From Prorocentrum cordatum (Eukaryota; Sar; Dinophyceae; Prorocentrales; Prorocentraceae): a stretch of DNA of 25,005 nt. The notes under the pieces were generated by a model. It searched no databases. It was not told where the DNA came from and saw only the letters and a program-made list of their open reading frames with translations. Positions 8,988 through 18,699 of this stretch are shown here, one piece after another. The first letter of the stretch is position 1, and the number at the start of each line of letters is the position of its first letter. The translations under genes were made by a program, and so were the position numbers. The stretch is from positions 492,686-517,690 of the forward strand of contig CAUYUJ010007458.1 of NCBI GenBank assembly GCA_963575745.1, read 5' to 3'.

Positions 8988-9366
8988 TTAGGGCGAGGAG
9001 GGGGGGTCTGTGGACATTTGGGGAAAGGCCGCCCTGGGACCTCTCCGGGGCCGCTTGGACTTCCTCATCGCTCCTGGGCGGCCCTGCCTGCGCGCGAGGC
9101 GAGCTGCCTTCGCTGGGTCTGCAGGCACGCCCCTCTGGAGCCTCCGCCTCCGTCTCTGGCCCCTCGAGCTGCCCTCCGGGCGGGCGCACGTCGACCGCGA
9201 GAGCTGCAACTCGCGGCGCAACCTCTGGCTCAGATTTCAGAAGGTGCGCCCTCGGCTTCGACCCCCGCCCCACCCCCCTGACTGGGCGCCAAATCACCGC
9301 GACGCCGGGGGGGAGGGGGCGGCGGGATGGGGGGGGCGGGCGTTGGCCCCATGCGACGACGCGCAA
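8988..9366 (-). CDS. Weak Pro/Glu/Ala-rich ORF
   Basis: A minus-strand frame (open 9366-8947) reads a Pro/Glu/Ala-rich stretch such as VRPPGGQLEGPETEAEAPEG. The competing plus frame is Arg/Leu-rich. Either could be compositional in this GC-rich patch. No domain, start context or partner exon was found, so this is at best a linker exon. Confidence 0.15.
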
Positions 9367-9691
9367 ATCTCGGCGCCAAAATCCCCACGCCCCTAGCAGC
9401 TGGCCCTAGCAAAAAACTTCGCAGGACAGCTGTCCTCTGACGCCCAAACCCCTAGACTCTCTAGACTCTCTAGACCTCCCCCCCGAAGCACGACTGACAG
9501 ACAGACTCTGACGGTCCATGGGAGGCGAAACCATATATATGTCATAATATATGTGTTGCAATGGTCCCTGGGCCTGCCTGGCGAATTCCAGTGCGGCATT
9601 TTGCTGGTTCACTGGGTGACTTGAAGGAAGGGATCGGAGGATCGTTGAAACGACTCAGAATGCTCGTTCGGAACTCGCCAGGGCGCCACTC

Positions 9692-10051
9692 TCACTCTCC
9701 AGCCCATGCACTCAACTTCATGGGTGCCTCGACTTTGAAAGGAGCCCCCCCCGGGGGCTGGGGCCCTTCTGTCCTCGGGCGCGCAGGAAGGGAGGGGGGG
9801 GCATCAAGTCTTAACTTAATATTTGACATGGGAAGCCTGAGGATCAAGAAATCTGCCGAAGCCCTGCTGCACGGAATGGCGTTCTTCGTCTGGGCCTTCC
9901 GGCAAAGGCGCCTGATCTGAGCGTTGCGGCACTCGATTGAACCGATGTCTAGGGCAGCCTCCTGGTTGACCGCTGTCAACGTCGCCATGCAATCGGAACT
10001 GGTCAGCTTGGCCGCTGTCGGCCATGTGGTGACCACAGCCTGGCGGTGCAA
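9692..10051 (-). CDS. Possible orphan exon of a multi-copy dinoflagellate gene
   Basis: A minus-strand frame of 119 codons. The first 75 or so look coding: TSSDCMATLTAVN, then LDIGSIECRNAQIRRL, then KAQTKNAIPCSRASADF. The pattern of Ile-Glu-x-x-(H/N)-Ala-x-x-Arg-Arg followed by Gln-Thr and a Ser-rich turn resembles, from memory, the C-terminal part of a multi-copy dinoflagellate family; I cannot verify this. After LILRLP (nt about 9830) the frame becomes Pro-rich and repeat-like (PPSLPARPRTEGPQPPGG), so the real exon probably ends near there. No adjacent exon is recognised on either side. It may be a truncated relic. Confidence 0.35.
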   Translation of the reverse strand: MHRQAVVTTWPTAAKLTSSDCMATLTAVNQEAALDIGSIECRNAQIRRLCRKAQTKNAIPCSRASADFLILRLPMSNIKLRLDAPPSLPARPRTEGPQPPGGAPFKVEAPMKLSAWAGE

Positions 10052-10133
10052 TCCGAAAGCTGCAATGCCATCAATGCCCTCCCCGACAGAGCCCCGCCCC
10101 TTTCCCCGGCCGAAACTTCAGGGACCAAATTAA

Positions 10134-10437
10134 TGTAATGTTCAATGCATGGGATTAGTTTAGTTAGTTAGCGGTTTGGTGTTTGGTTGGGTTAGAGTGG
10201 TTAGTGACGTGGTATGGTTGTATGGTTAATACACGGGACTGATGTGTAATAGCTACAGTTATATAATATGAATATGTAACGTAAAGTAGGAAAAATTGCA
10301 TAATTGGCATATCGCGCGCGCGCCCGAATACATAGGATAACGGAAAGAGCGAGGTGGAGCGATGACGTTCAGGTGGGGCGGAGCCTTACAGGGAGGGGCC
10401 CCAGGGGAGGGGGGGGGCGAGCGGGAATTGGTGCTAA
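10134..10437. other. AT-richer spacer with GTTAG-type repeats
   Basis: No gene. GTTTAGTTAGTTAGCGG and GTTTGGTTGGGTTAGAG form a loose T/G-rich patch (10155-10200). CGCGCGCGCGCCCG lies at 10312-10325, followed by a G-rich patch at 10390-10420. Confidence 0.5.
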
Positions 10438-10525
10438 TCGGGGGTAGGTCCTAGGCCCTAGGCCCTAGGCCCTAGGCCCTGGGCCCGGGGCCCTAGGCCC
10501 TACCCTAGGCCTTTAGGCCCTAGGG
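10438..10525. repeat. CCCTAGG tandem repeat
   Basis: CCCTAGG is repeated at 7-bp steps (TAGGCCCTAGGCCCTAGG), then imperfectly through GGGCCCGGGGCC to TTTAGGCCCTAGGG. It is not a telomere repeat: the register carries CC between the units. Confidence 0.85.
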
Positions 10526-10559
10526 TTGTTGTATGTTTTTGTTTTCTGATTTTCTCTCC

Positions 10560-11330
10560 AGACGGCCGAAGTTCTCTTTCAAAACAGCCCAAGAGCGTTC
10601 CAACAGAGCCCAAGACCGCCCAAGACTGCCCAAGAGGCCCCCGAGAGGCCCAAAAAAGAAGCCCCCAAGAGCCCAAGAGTCCCAAGAGGCGCCCAAGGGG
10701 CGTCCCAAGAGGGCCCCAAGATGCCAAAATCTCTGATTCCCCACGAGGAAAACGTAGATTTTAGCGTAGACGACGGCCCAAGAGTCAAGAGGCCCCCAAG
10801 ACCGCCCCAAAATACGGCCCAAGAGGCCCCCGAGAGGCCCTGCCCAGAGGGGGGCCCCAGACGGCCCAAGAGTCGAGGCGCCCGAGACGGCCCAAAAGCC
10901 CAAAAGAGCCCCAAGAGAGCTCGCGAATGCTGCCCAGCAAATGTTTTTTTGAAAGGGCCCCACAAAAACATTGCCGCGGCTGCCCAGGAGATGCCCCGAG
11001 AGGCCCAAGAGCCCCCAATGGCCCAATGGCCCAAGAGCCCACAAGAGTCACAAGAGGTCCCGAGAGGGCCCCAAGACCCAAGACCCCAAGACTGGCCGGG
11101 GCCATGGGGCCCCGCGAGAGCCCCAAAAGGGCCCAAGAGGGCGCCAAGACAAGACGGCCCCAGAGGCGCCCAAGACCGCCCAAGAGGGCCCCGCCCCAGA
11201 AGGGGGACCACAAACCCGAAAGAGCCTTTCGCCCCAAAGCGCTCCTGGGAGGCCCCCACAGACCCCGAAGAAGCCCCGGCCCCCAAGAGCATCAAAAGGG
11301 GGCTTAAAAAAGGGCCGCAATTGAACCCCA
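10560..11330. repeat. Degenerate GCCCAAGAG repeat domain
   Basis: The plus strand is built from loosely tandem 9-12 bp elements (GCCCAAGAG, CCCCGAGAGG, GCCCAAGAC, GGCCCCAAGA). Long frames occur on both strands (250 codons each way): Pro/Arg/Lys-rich on plus and Gly/Leu/Trp-rich on minus. Their repetitive content and equal openness on opposite strands indicate repeat artefacts rather than genes. Confidence 0.8.
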
Positions 11331-11383
11331 AGAAGGCTCAGAGAAAGAGCGATCGGCAACGCAAAATCAAAGTGCTCTTCACA

Positions 11384-11660
11384 CCAAGGCTCCCAAGAGC
11401 GCACGGTGACGTAAACAAGCTGATAAAACTAATAAAACTTATAAGAACTATAAGACATACCAAGGTCAGGTGACCAAGGCTCCCAGCAGGGAACGATGAC
11501 GCGACAAGTTCCTGACACCAAGGCCCAGCCAAGGCTCAGGAACGGGCGGCAACGCAACAATCTCTGAACACGACGGCTCCCAAGAACACGGGGCAACGTG
11601 ACGTACGTGACAAGCTCTCAACGCCAAGGCTCCCAATACGAACGGTGGTGTGAGCAATGT
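11384..11660. repeat. Degenerate CCAAGGCTCCC tandem repeat
   Basis: Five related starts (near 11389, 11476, 11532, 11570 and 11621) combine CCAAGGCTCCCAAGA-like sequence with a following ACGRTGACG-like block and CAAGCT or CAAGTT. Spacing is irregular (about 40-90 bp). No gene is present. Confidence 0.55.
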
Positions 11661-12000
11661 CGGTCAAATTGCTGAAACGCTCTTTCCGTTTCAATGCCGG
11701 CCCAGGTTCTAAAAGCATGGCCAAGTTCTAGTCTACTAATCAAAACGGGCCCATGCGCGGACGATGTGGAATGTCTGGGTCGCGGCCGTTACTTCAGAGG
11801 CGTTCACGCGCGCTTCCCGCCCCCCAGCCAGCGCGTTCAAGCAGCAAACAGAATGCGACGCGATGGGGATTGGAGGTGGCGGCCAGTAAGATTACACTGA
11901 AACAAACAAGAGAGTCCCACCAAGGCTTTCAAAAAAGCTCCACCAGAGCGCCCAGATAACCTCAATAATCACAGGTTGCCTCCGAACGATCCTCAAGACA
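11661..12000. other. Spacer, no gene seen
   Basis: Short frames on both strands lack recognisable features. It separates the CCAAGG repeats from the CAACCACCAG array. Confidence 0.4.
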
Positions 12001-12007
12001 GCTTCAA

Positions 12008-12400
12008 GACACCAGCGCAACGACAAGCAGCACAACCACCACCAGCGGCGCCAGCACAACCACCAGTCACCAGAACAACCACCACCAGTCACCACCAGCT
12101 CACCAGCACAACCGCCAGCACAACCACCAGCAGCACAACCACCACCAGCGCCGCCAGCACAACCACCAGCACAACCACTATACTTATAGTATACTGTATT
12201 AGTATAGTGAAAACAGCAGTGACCACTACTACTACAGTAGCAGCAGCGCAACCACCAGCACAACCACCACCAGCACAACCACCAGCACAACCACTTGCAC
12301 AACCACCACCAGCGCCGCCAGCTCAACCACCAGCTCAACCACCAGCACAATCCACAATCACCACCAGCACAACCACCAGCACAACCGCCAGTTGCCCAGC
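12008..12400. repeat. CAACCACCAG / CAGCACAACC tandem array
   Basis: Units of 9-12 bp such as CAGCACAACCACCAG and CAACCACCACCAG are tandemly repeated. They are interrupted at 12180-12245 by an AT-rich insert (TATACTTATAGTATACTG) and TACTACTACAG. The translated frames (Thr/Ser or Gln/Pro-rich on plus, Cys/Trp/Gly-rich on minus) are artefacts. It abuts the large satellite directly. Confidence 0.9.
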
Positions 12401-12404
12401 CAAA

Positions 12405-15400
12405 TGAACGACTTTCCCATTGTGGACAACAATACACAGTACAAGAGTCACCACACGCGGCCGCGCGCACGCGCGTCGCACGCTGCTCCTGTTGATGAAC
12501 ATGTACGAAAAGCCATCTTAACTTCGAAATCCAATCGGTCACCGCTAAGCGTTAAGGCCTAGGCTTAGGGCCCACTTTGGTTTTCAAGCCAACATGGCGC
12601 GCGCCGTTCCCATTGTAAACAATGCCAGACATACCGCGCGCGCGTACGCGCGTCGCACTCTGCTCCTAGTCAATGTAGGACAAACCGTGCTAATTTCGAA
12701 GTCCAATCGGTAACCGCGAAGGGTTCACGTTACCGTTCGTGTTAGTGTCAAAGCCCACATACCGATTTTCCCAGCCAACATACAATGGCCCACCACGCGC
12801 GCGCATACATCATACATACGCGCGTCGCACGCTGCCCCCGTTGATGACCACGTAGGAAAGCCATGCGAACTTCGACACCCAATCGGTCACCGCAAAGGCT
12901 AAGCGGCTAATAGCGGCTAAGGTTCGGGTTAGTTCCCACGCTAAAAGGGCCATGTTCCCACTGTGGGCAAAACACGCTGCTCCGCTTGATCGAGTAGCGA
13001 ACGCCATGCCAATTTCGAAGTCCAATCGGCCACCGCTATGGCGGCTAAGGCTTAGGCTTAGGACCAGGAGCCTAAGGCTAATGTGGCTAAGGGCCCACCT
13101 ATAGACTATAGAGGTCCCAAGCCAACATGGCGACTTTCTCAATAAATGCAATACAAGACCCACCACGCACGGCCGCGCGCGCGCGCGCGCGCGTACGCGC
13201 GTCGCACGCTGCTCCTATGGATGAACCTATGGGAAATCCGCGTTGAACTTCGAAATCCAATCGGTCGCCGCCGCTAAGGTTCCGCCTCACTTTCCAGGCC
13301 AACATGGCTACTGACACGACCCACCACACGCAGCCCCGCGCGCACGCGCGTCGCACGCTGCTCTTATGGCTGAACATGTAGGAACAGCCATGTTAAATTC
13401 GAAATCGAATCGGCCGCCGCTAAGGGTCTACTTTAGTTCCCAAGCCAACATGGCGACTTCCCCATCGTGGACAACGCAAGACCCACCACGCGCGGCCGCG
13501 CGCGAGCACGCGCGTCGCACGCTGCTCTGATTGATGCACATGTACGAAAAGCCAGATTAACTTCGAGATGCAACCGCTACAGCGCTAAGCCGCTAGCCGC
13601 TAAGCCGCTAAGCCTAAGCTAAGGCAAGGTAAGGCGCTTAGCCGCTGCGGGCCGGCTTTGGCTTCCAAGCCAACATGGCGCGCGCCTTTCCTATTGTGGA
13701 CACTGCAAGACTCACCGCGCGCGGCCGCGAGCGCGCGCGCGGCGCACGCGCGTCGCACGCCGCGCTAAGGCTCCACTAAGGGTTCAAAAACGGCTCCACT
13801 ATGGGAGAGAAGACATGTTAACTTCGAAATCCAATCGGCCGCCGCTAAGGCCGCTAAGGCGCTAAGGCTCCGCTAAGGGTTCAATTTAGTTTCCAAGCCA
13901 ACATGGCGACTTTCCCACTGCGGGCAACTCAAGACTCATTGCGCGCGGCCGCGCGCGCACGCGCGTCGCACGCTGCTCGTATTGAATTGAGTGTGGTGAG
14001 AATATATGAACAGCCATGTTGACTTCGAAATCCAATCGGTCAGCGCTAAGGTTTGACCTCAGTTCCCAAGCCAACCTGGGGACTTTCCCATAGTCCATTG
14101 TGGACAATATATAGTACCCACCACGCGCGGCTGCGCGCGCGCACGCGCGTCGCACGCTGCTCCTATGCCCTATGCCTATGCATGAGCATGCAGGAAAAGC
14201 TATGCTATGCCATGCTCGCTCCGAGATCCAATCGGGTTCACTTTACTTGCCCAGCCAAAATGACGACTTTCCCATAGTGCACAATGCAAGAGTCACCACG
14301 CGCGCCCGCGCGCGTGTACGCGCGTCACACGCTGCGCCTACGGGTAACCATGTAGCAAAGCCACGTTAATTTCGAAATCCAATCGGTCGCCGCTAAGGGT
14401 TCACTTTAGTTCCCAAACCAACATGGCGACTTTCCCATTGTGGACAATACTACTGTTACTACGGACTACGAGGCCCACCACGCGCGGCCGCGCGCGCGCG
14501 TACGCGCGTCGCGCGCTGCTTCAAGGCGATGAGCATGTCAGAAAGCCATGTTAACTTGGAAATCCAATCGGGCACTGCTTAACCGTTAACCGTGCGCGGC
14601 CGCGCGCGTGCACGCGCGTCGCACGCTGCCCCTGCGCCCGGTGGATGAACGTGTAAGACTGTAAGAAAAGCCATGCTAACTTCGACATACAACCGGTCAC
14701 CGCTATAGCCGCCAGGTGCCCAGGCCTAGGCGCTAGGCTGCCAGGTAGTAGCTGGTGGGCTAGTAGCTACAGTGCAGCTACAGCTAGCTAGAGCTAGCTA
14801 GCAGCTAGTGCTAGTGCACACGTTGGTTTCCAAGCCAACATGGCGCCTTTCACACTGCGGACAACCCAAGACTCACTCACCACGCGCGGCCGCACGCGCG
14901 GGCGCGTACGCGCGTCGCACGCTGCCCCGTTTGAGAAACATGTAGGAACAAACAAAACTATGTTAACTTCGAAATCCAATCGGCCACCGCTAAGGGTTCA
15001 CTTTAATTTCCAAGCCACCATTGCTACTTTCCCATGATGGACAATGCAAGACCCACCACGCGCGGCCGCGCGCGCGCGCGTCGCACGCTGCTACATGTAG
15101 GAGAAGCCATGGTAACTTCGAAATTCAATCATCGGGCACCACGGGGGTCACTTTTAGTTTCCAAACCAATATGGCGACTTTCCCGTAGTGGACAACACAA
15201 GAATCACCGCGCGCGCGTACGCGCGTCGCGCGCTGGTACTATGAGTGAACATGTAGGACATGCGATGCCGCTATGTTATGTTCACTTCCAGTTCCAATCG
15301 GTCGCCCGCTAACGATTCAAATTAATTCCCAAGCCAACACGGCGACCTTCCCATTGCCACTGTGGACAACACAATACTCACCACCCGCGGCCGCGGGCGC

Positions 15401-16280
15401 GCGTGCGCGCGTCGCACGCTGCTCCTCCTATAGGTCCGATACTATAGTACTATAGTCCTATAGGTGAACATGTAGGAAAAGCCATGTTAACTTCGAAATT
15501 CAATCGGCCGCCGCTACCGCCGCTAAGGCGCTAAGGGCTAAGGGTTCGCTTTGATTGCCAAACTGCCAAGCCAGCGTGGCGTCCTTCTCAATGTGGTAGG
15601 ACAAGACTCATCATGCGCGGCCGCGCGCGCGCGCACGTAAAAGCGTCGCACGCTGCTCCTATGTCCTATGGGTGAACAGGTGGACCCATGTTCACTTCGA
15701 AATCCAATCGGCAACCATAGTCTATAGTCTATAGCCGCTAAAAGGCTGGGTTTACTTTAGTTTCCACACCAACACGACAACTGCCCCATTGCGGACAATA
15801 CAGAACACAATGGTACAAGGCTCACCACGCGCAGCCGCGTGCGCGCGCGTGCGCGCGTCGCACGCTGCTCCTAGTCCTAGGTCCTAGGTCTTACTATAGC
15901 TAGGTCCTAGGTCCTATGTCCGATGGCGTTGGATGGATGCGCGACAAGCCATGCGCACTTCGAAATCCAACCAGTCACCGATTAACGATTAATGGATTGA
16001 TTAATGCTCACTTTAGTAACTTTAAACTTTAGTTACGTTCCCTGGCCAACTTGGCGACTGTCTTATTACGGGAAAAACAGAAGCCACCACGCGCGAGCGC
16101 GAGCGCGCGCGTCGGAGCGTTGCTCGCTGCAACAATGGGCGGGCGTGCAAAAAAAAACCCAAGTTAAGTTGGAAATCCAAAGCGCCACTGGTATGGTATG
16201 GGTTCACTTTACACTTTACTTCCCAAGCCAACTTGGCGACTGCCCCATTGCGGGCAACACAGAAACCGCCAGCGGCGGGG
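12405..16280. repeat. Large satellite array, about 20 degenerate units with a CG-alternating core
   Basis: Each unit has, in order: GCCAACATGGCGACTTTCCC; a block like ATTGTGGACAACGCAAGAC; CACCACGCGCGGCCGCGCG running into alternating purine-pyrimidine CGCGCGTACGCGCG; GTCGCACGCTGCTCC; a block like GAACATGTAGGAAAAGCCATG; TTAACTTCGAAATCCAATCGG; then CACCGCTAAGGGTTCACTTT. The GTCGCACGCTGC core, or a close variant, recurs about 19 times (near 12475, 12652, 12823, 13201, 13351, 13514, 13752, 13965, 14149, 14325, 14508, 14618, 14913, 15081, 15224, 15411, 15645, 15858, 16111). A degenerate copy near 12970 lacks the CG stretch. Spacing varies from about 110 to 300 bp because short local duplications (CTAAGCCG, CTATAG, GTCCTAG, GCTAGCTA) expand between blocks. 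Short frames in both directions change phase from unit to unit, so no protein is encoded. Confidence 0.92.
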
Positions 16281-16455
16281 CGCGGAGGGGCGGAAGCCCA
16301 GCCCCTCCAGGGCGGGCCAGCGAGGGGGCGGAAAAGGGCGGAAGCCCTACTTGGGCCAGCGAAAAGGAGGGGGGCGCGGAAACCCTGGGCCAGCGGCGGG
16401 AGGCGGAGGGGGCGGAAGCCCTTAAAGCTTAAAGCCCCAGAGGGGGCGGAGAGCC
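16262..16455. repeat. GGGCGGAAGCCC tandem repeat
   Basis: Four to five copies of a 30-45 bp unit combine GGGCCAGCG with GGGGGCGGAAGCCC. It starts exactly where the satellite's last GCGGGCAACACAGAAACC block ends. Open frames in three phases are artefacts. Confidence 0.8.
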
Positions 16456-16487
16456 CCGTGCCATAGTTGCCAAGTTAGCGCCAAAGG

Positions 16488-16716
16488 CCCACGGCGCCCG
16501 GACAATTTGGGCATCGATGTCCAGTTTGTCCGGAGACGGCCTCGGGCCTCGGCCTCCCTTGGGGCCCTCTTGGGCCCTTGGGGCGCTCACAACGCTTGGA
16601 CAATTTGGACATCCATGTCCAATTTGTCTGGAGACGGCCCGGGCCCCCTTGGGGCCTTCTTGCGGCGCTTGCGGCGCCTGGGCAATTTTGACATACATTT
16701 CCAGTTTGTCCAGAGA
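16488..16716. repeat. Palindromic-unit array, locus A (3 units)
   Basis: Three copies (near 16500, 16599 and 16681) of an element reading ACAATTTGGACAT, a 2-base centre, then ATGTCCAATTTGTC and GGAGACGG. They are separated by GGGGCCCTCTTGGG-type spacers. The middle copy's arms are complementary over 15 bp with one mismatch; the third copy is more degenerate. The same unit forms the larger array at 18700-19390. Confidence 0.85.
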
Positions 16717-16850
16717 CGGCATCGCCCCGGATCGGCGGCACTGGCCGGAGGCCACTACAATCATTGCTATTACGAAGGTTTTAACCACATGTTGGCCTCT
16801 TGGGGGGGCACTGATGAGGATGGGCCAGAGGCCAGAGTCGCCATCTTAAG
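16717..16850. repeat. Dispersed repeat copy A (related to 23968-24062)
   Basis: CATCGCCCCGGATCGGCGGC, ACTGGCCGGAGGCCAC and ACATGTTGGCCTCTTGGGGG appear here. They recur in the same order near 23985-24050, where the middle spacer is shorter. A plus-strand frame continues beyond (to 17007) with partly ordinary composition but no recognised domain. Confidence 0.65.
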
Positions 16851-17460
16851 ACGAATTGGTACCTCGTGCCCATGCCGTCTGCGCGTTGCGACGTTAACGC
16901 AAAAAATTGGCGGGCTTGCGCAAGGGATGCGCCGGCGCGATCTGCGCGATGAGCGTGCCGAAACGATCCGCGCGAGGGGCGTGCAGAGACGACCTTCTAG
17001 ACTCTAGACTCCAGGCCCTTAGGCCTTCCCAGGCTCTTAGGCCCACTCTAAGCTCTAAGGCTAGGCGCCTTGGGACCTTAGGCGTCTTGGATATCTTGGC
17101 ACATGCTGAGCATGTGCGCCTGGACTTCGCACGGGGCGGGGCACGGGCCTCAAGTGGCCGCCCCGCCCCGTAGGCCCAGAATGGCAACCCCACAACGGGC
17201 CTTGCCAGGCGCCCCGCAGCGCTCGGAAACAGCCTTCGACCCGCAGGCCTTCGACCGCCCGGATGAGGGGCCCCTCCGCCGCCAATGGACGCTGTGCCAG
17301 GGCGGTTAGCCACGCTGAGCAATATCTGCGGGCAGCGTGGCGCCTTGCCCTGGCGCAGGTGTTCTCGCTGATGGCTGCCGCAGTGGGGAGGCGGTGCCTT
17401 CGCGGCCTTCGCGCCCCCCAGCTCTCTCGCACGATTATCTCGCACCATGCGCCTCAAGCT
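16851..17460. other. GC-rich stretch, no gene I can support
   Basis: Long frames exist on both strands (minus 17544-16894; plus within 17263-17538), but all are Arg/Pro/Ala-rich without recognisable motifs. The segment AEQYLRAAWRLALAQVF (plus, about 17310-17365) has the best composition. Short TCTAGACTCTAGACTCC and CTTAGGCC repeats occur at 16996-17060. Confidence 0.35.
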
Positions 17461-17484
17461 CCAAGATGTCCAAAACGCCCAAGT

Positions 17485-17670
17485 TGGACGAGGAGGAGGA
17501 GGAGGAGGAGGGGGAGAAACAGGAGGAGGAGGCGGTGATTTCAACCACGGTGCTGTCAGGAGGACGCTGTTGAAATGGACTCAATGGACGCTGCTCAAGG
17601 CGGAAGAGGAGGAGGAGGTGGAGGAGAAGCAGCAGCAGCATCAGCAGGAGCAGCATCATTCTGATAGTGT
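17485..17670. repeat. GAG-rich purine repeats
   Basis: (GAG)n runs at 17490-17535 and 17604-17632 are followed by CAGCAGCAGCATCAGCAGGAG. A short plus frame starting with ATG at 17466 reads MSKTPKLD then poly-Glu to a TGA near 17573. Its start lies in an AAGATGTCCAAAACGCCC dispersed-repeat motif, so I do not call it a gene. Confidence 0.7.
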
Positions 17671-17679
17671 ACATATTCC

Positions 17680-17900
17680 ATAGAAAATTCGGTTTTCATG
17701 CGGGGTTCATCTGTTGGAATATGTTTTAGCAAAAGTATCCGGAGCAAAAAAGCAACAATGCGTATGTTTGTCGTGGCGGTTTTTTTGAGAAAATAAAAAT
17801 TCTTTACATATGGAACGAACAGGCAATCAGATTAGGCACCGCACTTGAACAAAGGTCGCTTCTTAATGTTTGGCCCTTTGGAAGCGCGGCCTGTTCCTCC
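17680..17900. other. AT-richer spacer, no gene seen
   Basis: AT-rich segment with T and A runs (TTTTTTTGAGAAAATAAAAA at 17779-17798). It resembles in composition the 23765-23815 segment, which also lies near a copy of the CCCCTTCGGGGAGGGG element. Confidence 0.4.
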
Positions 17901-17904
17901 AGTC

Positions 17905-18530
17905 GCGAAAGACTATGGCCTCAAGACGGCTCCAGAACGCTCCAAAACGTGCAAGTTGGGTCCAAGACGGCGTGGGTGGTTTAGAGAGTTTCTTTTTCCA
18001 CCCCTCCTTCTTCCCCTTCGGGGAGGGGTTTACCCCTCCCCCTGGGCCCCTAGGCCCTACCCCCCCCCTTGACCTGGGCGGGGCGTTTCGCGAGCGGTCA
18101 GAGGGCACTTTGTCGCCCAAGATGGCTCCAAGAGCGCTTCGGAAAGCCTAAGACAGATGACCTCCGATATCAGTATTGATCCAAATAGCGTAAGATACCT
18201 CAAGATGGCTCCGAATATGCTCCAAGACTCCAAGAGGCTCCAAGACCGTCCCAAGACGGCTCCAAGAGGCCAACTACTAGCTTTCCAAGGAGGCCTCCAA
18301 GAGGCAAACATCCATTGAACTCCTTAGGGAGTCAAATGATTGTTGCCTTCTCGCTGTTTCGTTTCCGATGGCCATCCGAGGCCTCAAGGTGGCTCCAAAA
18401 TGGCTCAAGAAAGATCCAAGAGGGGCCAAGCCAAGAGAGCCCCAAGATGGGCCCAAGAGCGCCCAAGAGAGCTCCAAGAGCGCTCCAAGAGTGGTCCAAG
18501 AGGCGATGTTCTGTTAGAGGCTCCCGAGGG
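17905..18530. repeat. AAGATGGCTCCAAGA-type degenerate repeats
   Basis: Many copies of AAGACGGCTCCAAGA, CAAGATGGCTCC, CTCCAAGAGG and GCCCAAGAG occur at about 12-24 bp phasing. They are interrupted by the CCCCTTCGGGG element and ordinary sequence. The same family occurs at 21430-21620 and 21750-21870 (inside the intron of the large minus-strand gene) and at 24060-24150. Confidence 0.75.
17983..18042. repeat. Dispersed CCCCTTCGGGGAGGGG element, copy 1
   Basis: GAGTTTCTTTTTCCACCCCT is followed by CCTTCTTCCCCTTCGGGGAG and GGGTTT. The segment matches 23608-23652 with few differences. The core CCCCTTCGGGG is a perfect stem with a short loop. Confidence 0.75.
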
Positions 18531-18699
18531 GCGGTGCTGCTGCCAATGAAACCCCCTCCCTTTTTGTCGATCGATCTCCTGAGACCCCAAAGGCCCAGGA
18601 GACCCCAAGAGACGCCCAGCTTCCACGAAGCTCCCAAGAGACGGCCAAACGGCCCCAAGAAGGCCCTCTCGGGACTCTCGGGGCCTTCTCGGGGCGCCC

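Noticed and set aside
10438-10525. CCCTAGG repeats as telomeric sequence
   Set aside because: The unit is CCCTAGG/GGCCTAG, not CCCTAAA or CCCTAA, and it recurs in short patches inside the window.
10579-11473. Overlapping 250-codon open frames on opposite strands
   Set aside because: Both run through degenerate GCCCAAGAG repeats that lack stop words in either direction; compositions are extreme and there are no domains.
12500-16200. TTCGAAATCC in each satellite unit as a tRNA B-box (tRNA-derived SINE)
   Set aside because: It matches the B-box only partly, no A-box lies at the right distance, and no cloverleaf can be formed.
12405-16280. CRISPR-like array
   Set aside because: Units are degenerate, unequal in length and lack unique spacers; the context is eukaryotic.
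16894-17544. 216-codon minus-strand open frame
   Set aside because: Pro/Arg/Ala-biased, starts in a GAG repeat, has no motif, and competing frames on plus are equally open.
18390-18412. Resemblance of CCAAAATGGCTCAAG to the dinoflagellate spliced leader
   Set aside because: It is one variant of the local AAGATGGCTCCAAGA repeat family; no GT donor context or leader-gene structure is seen.
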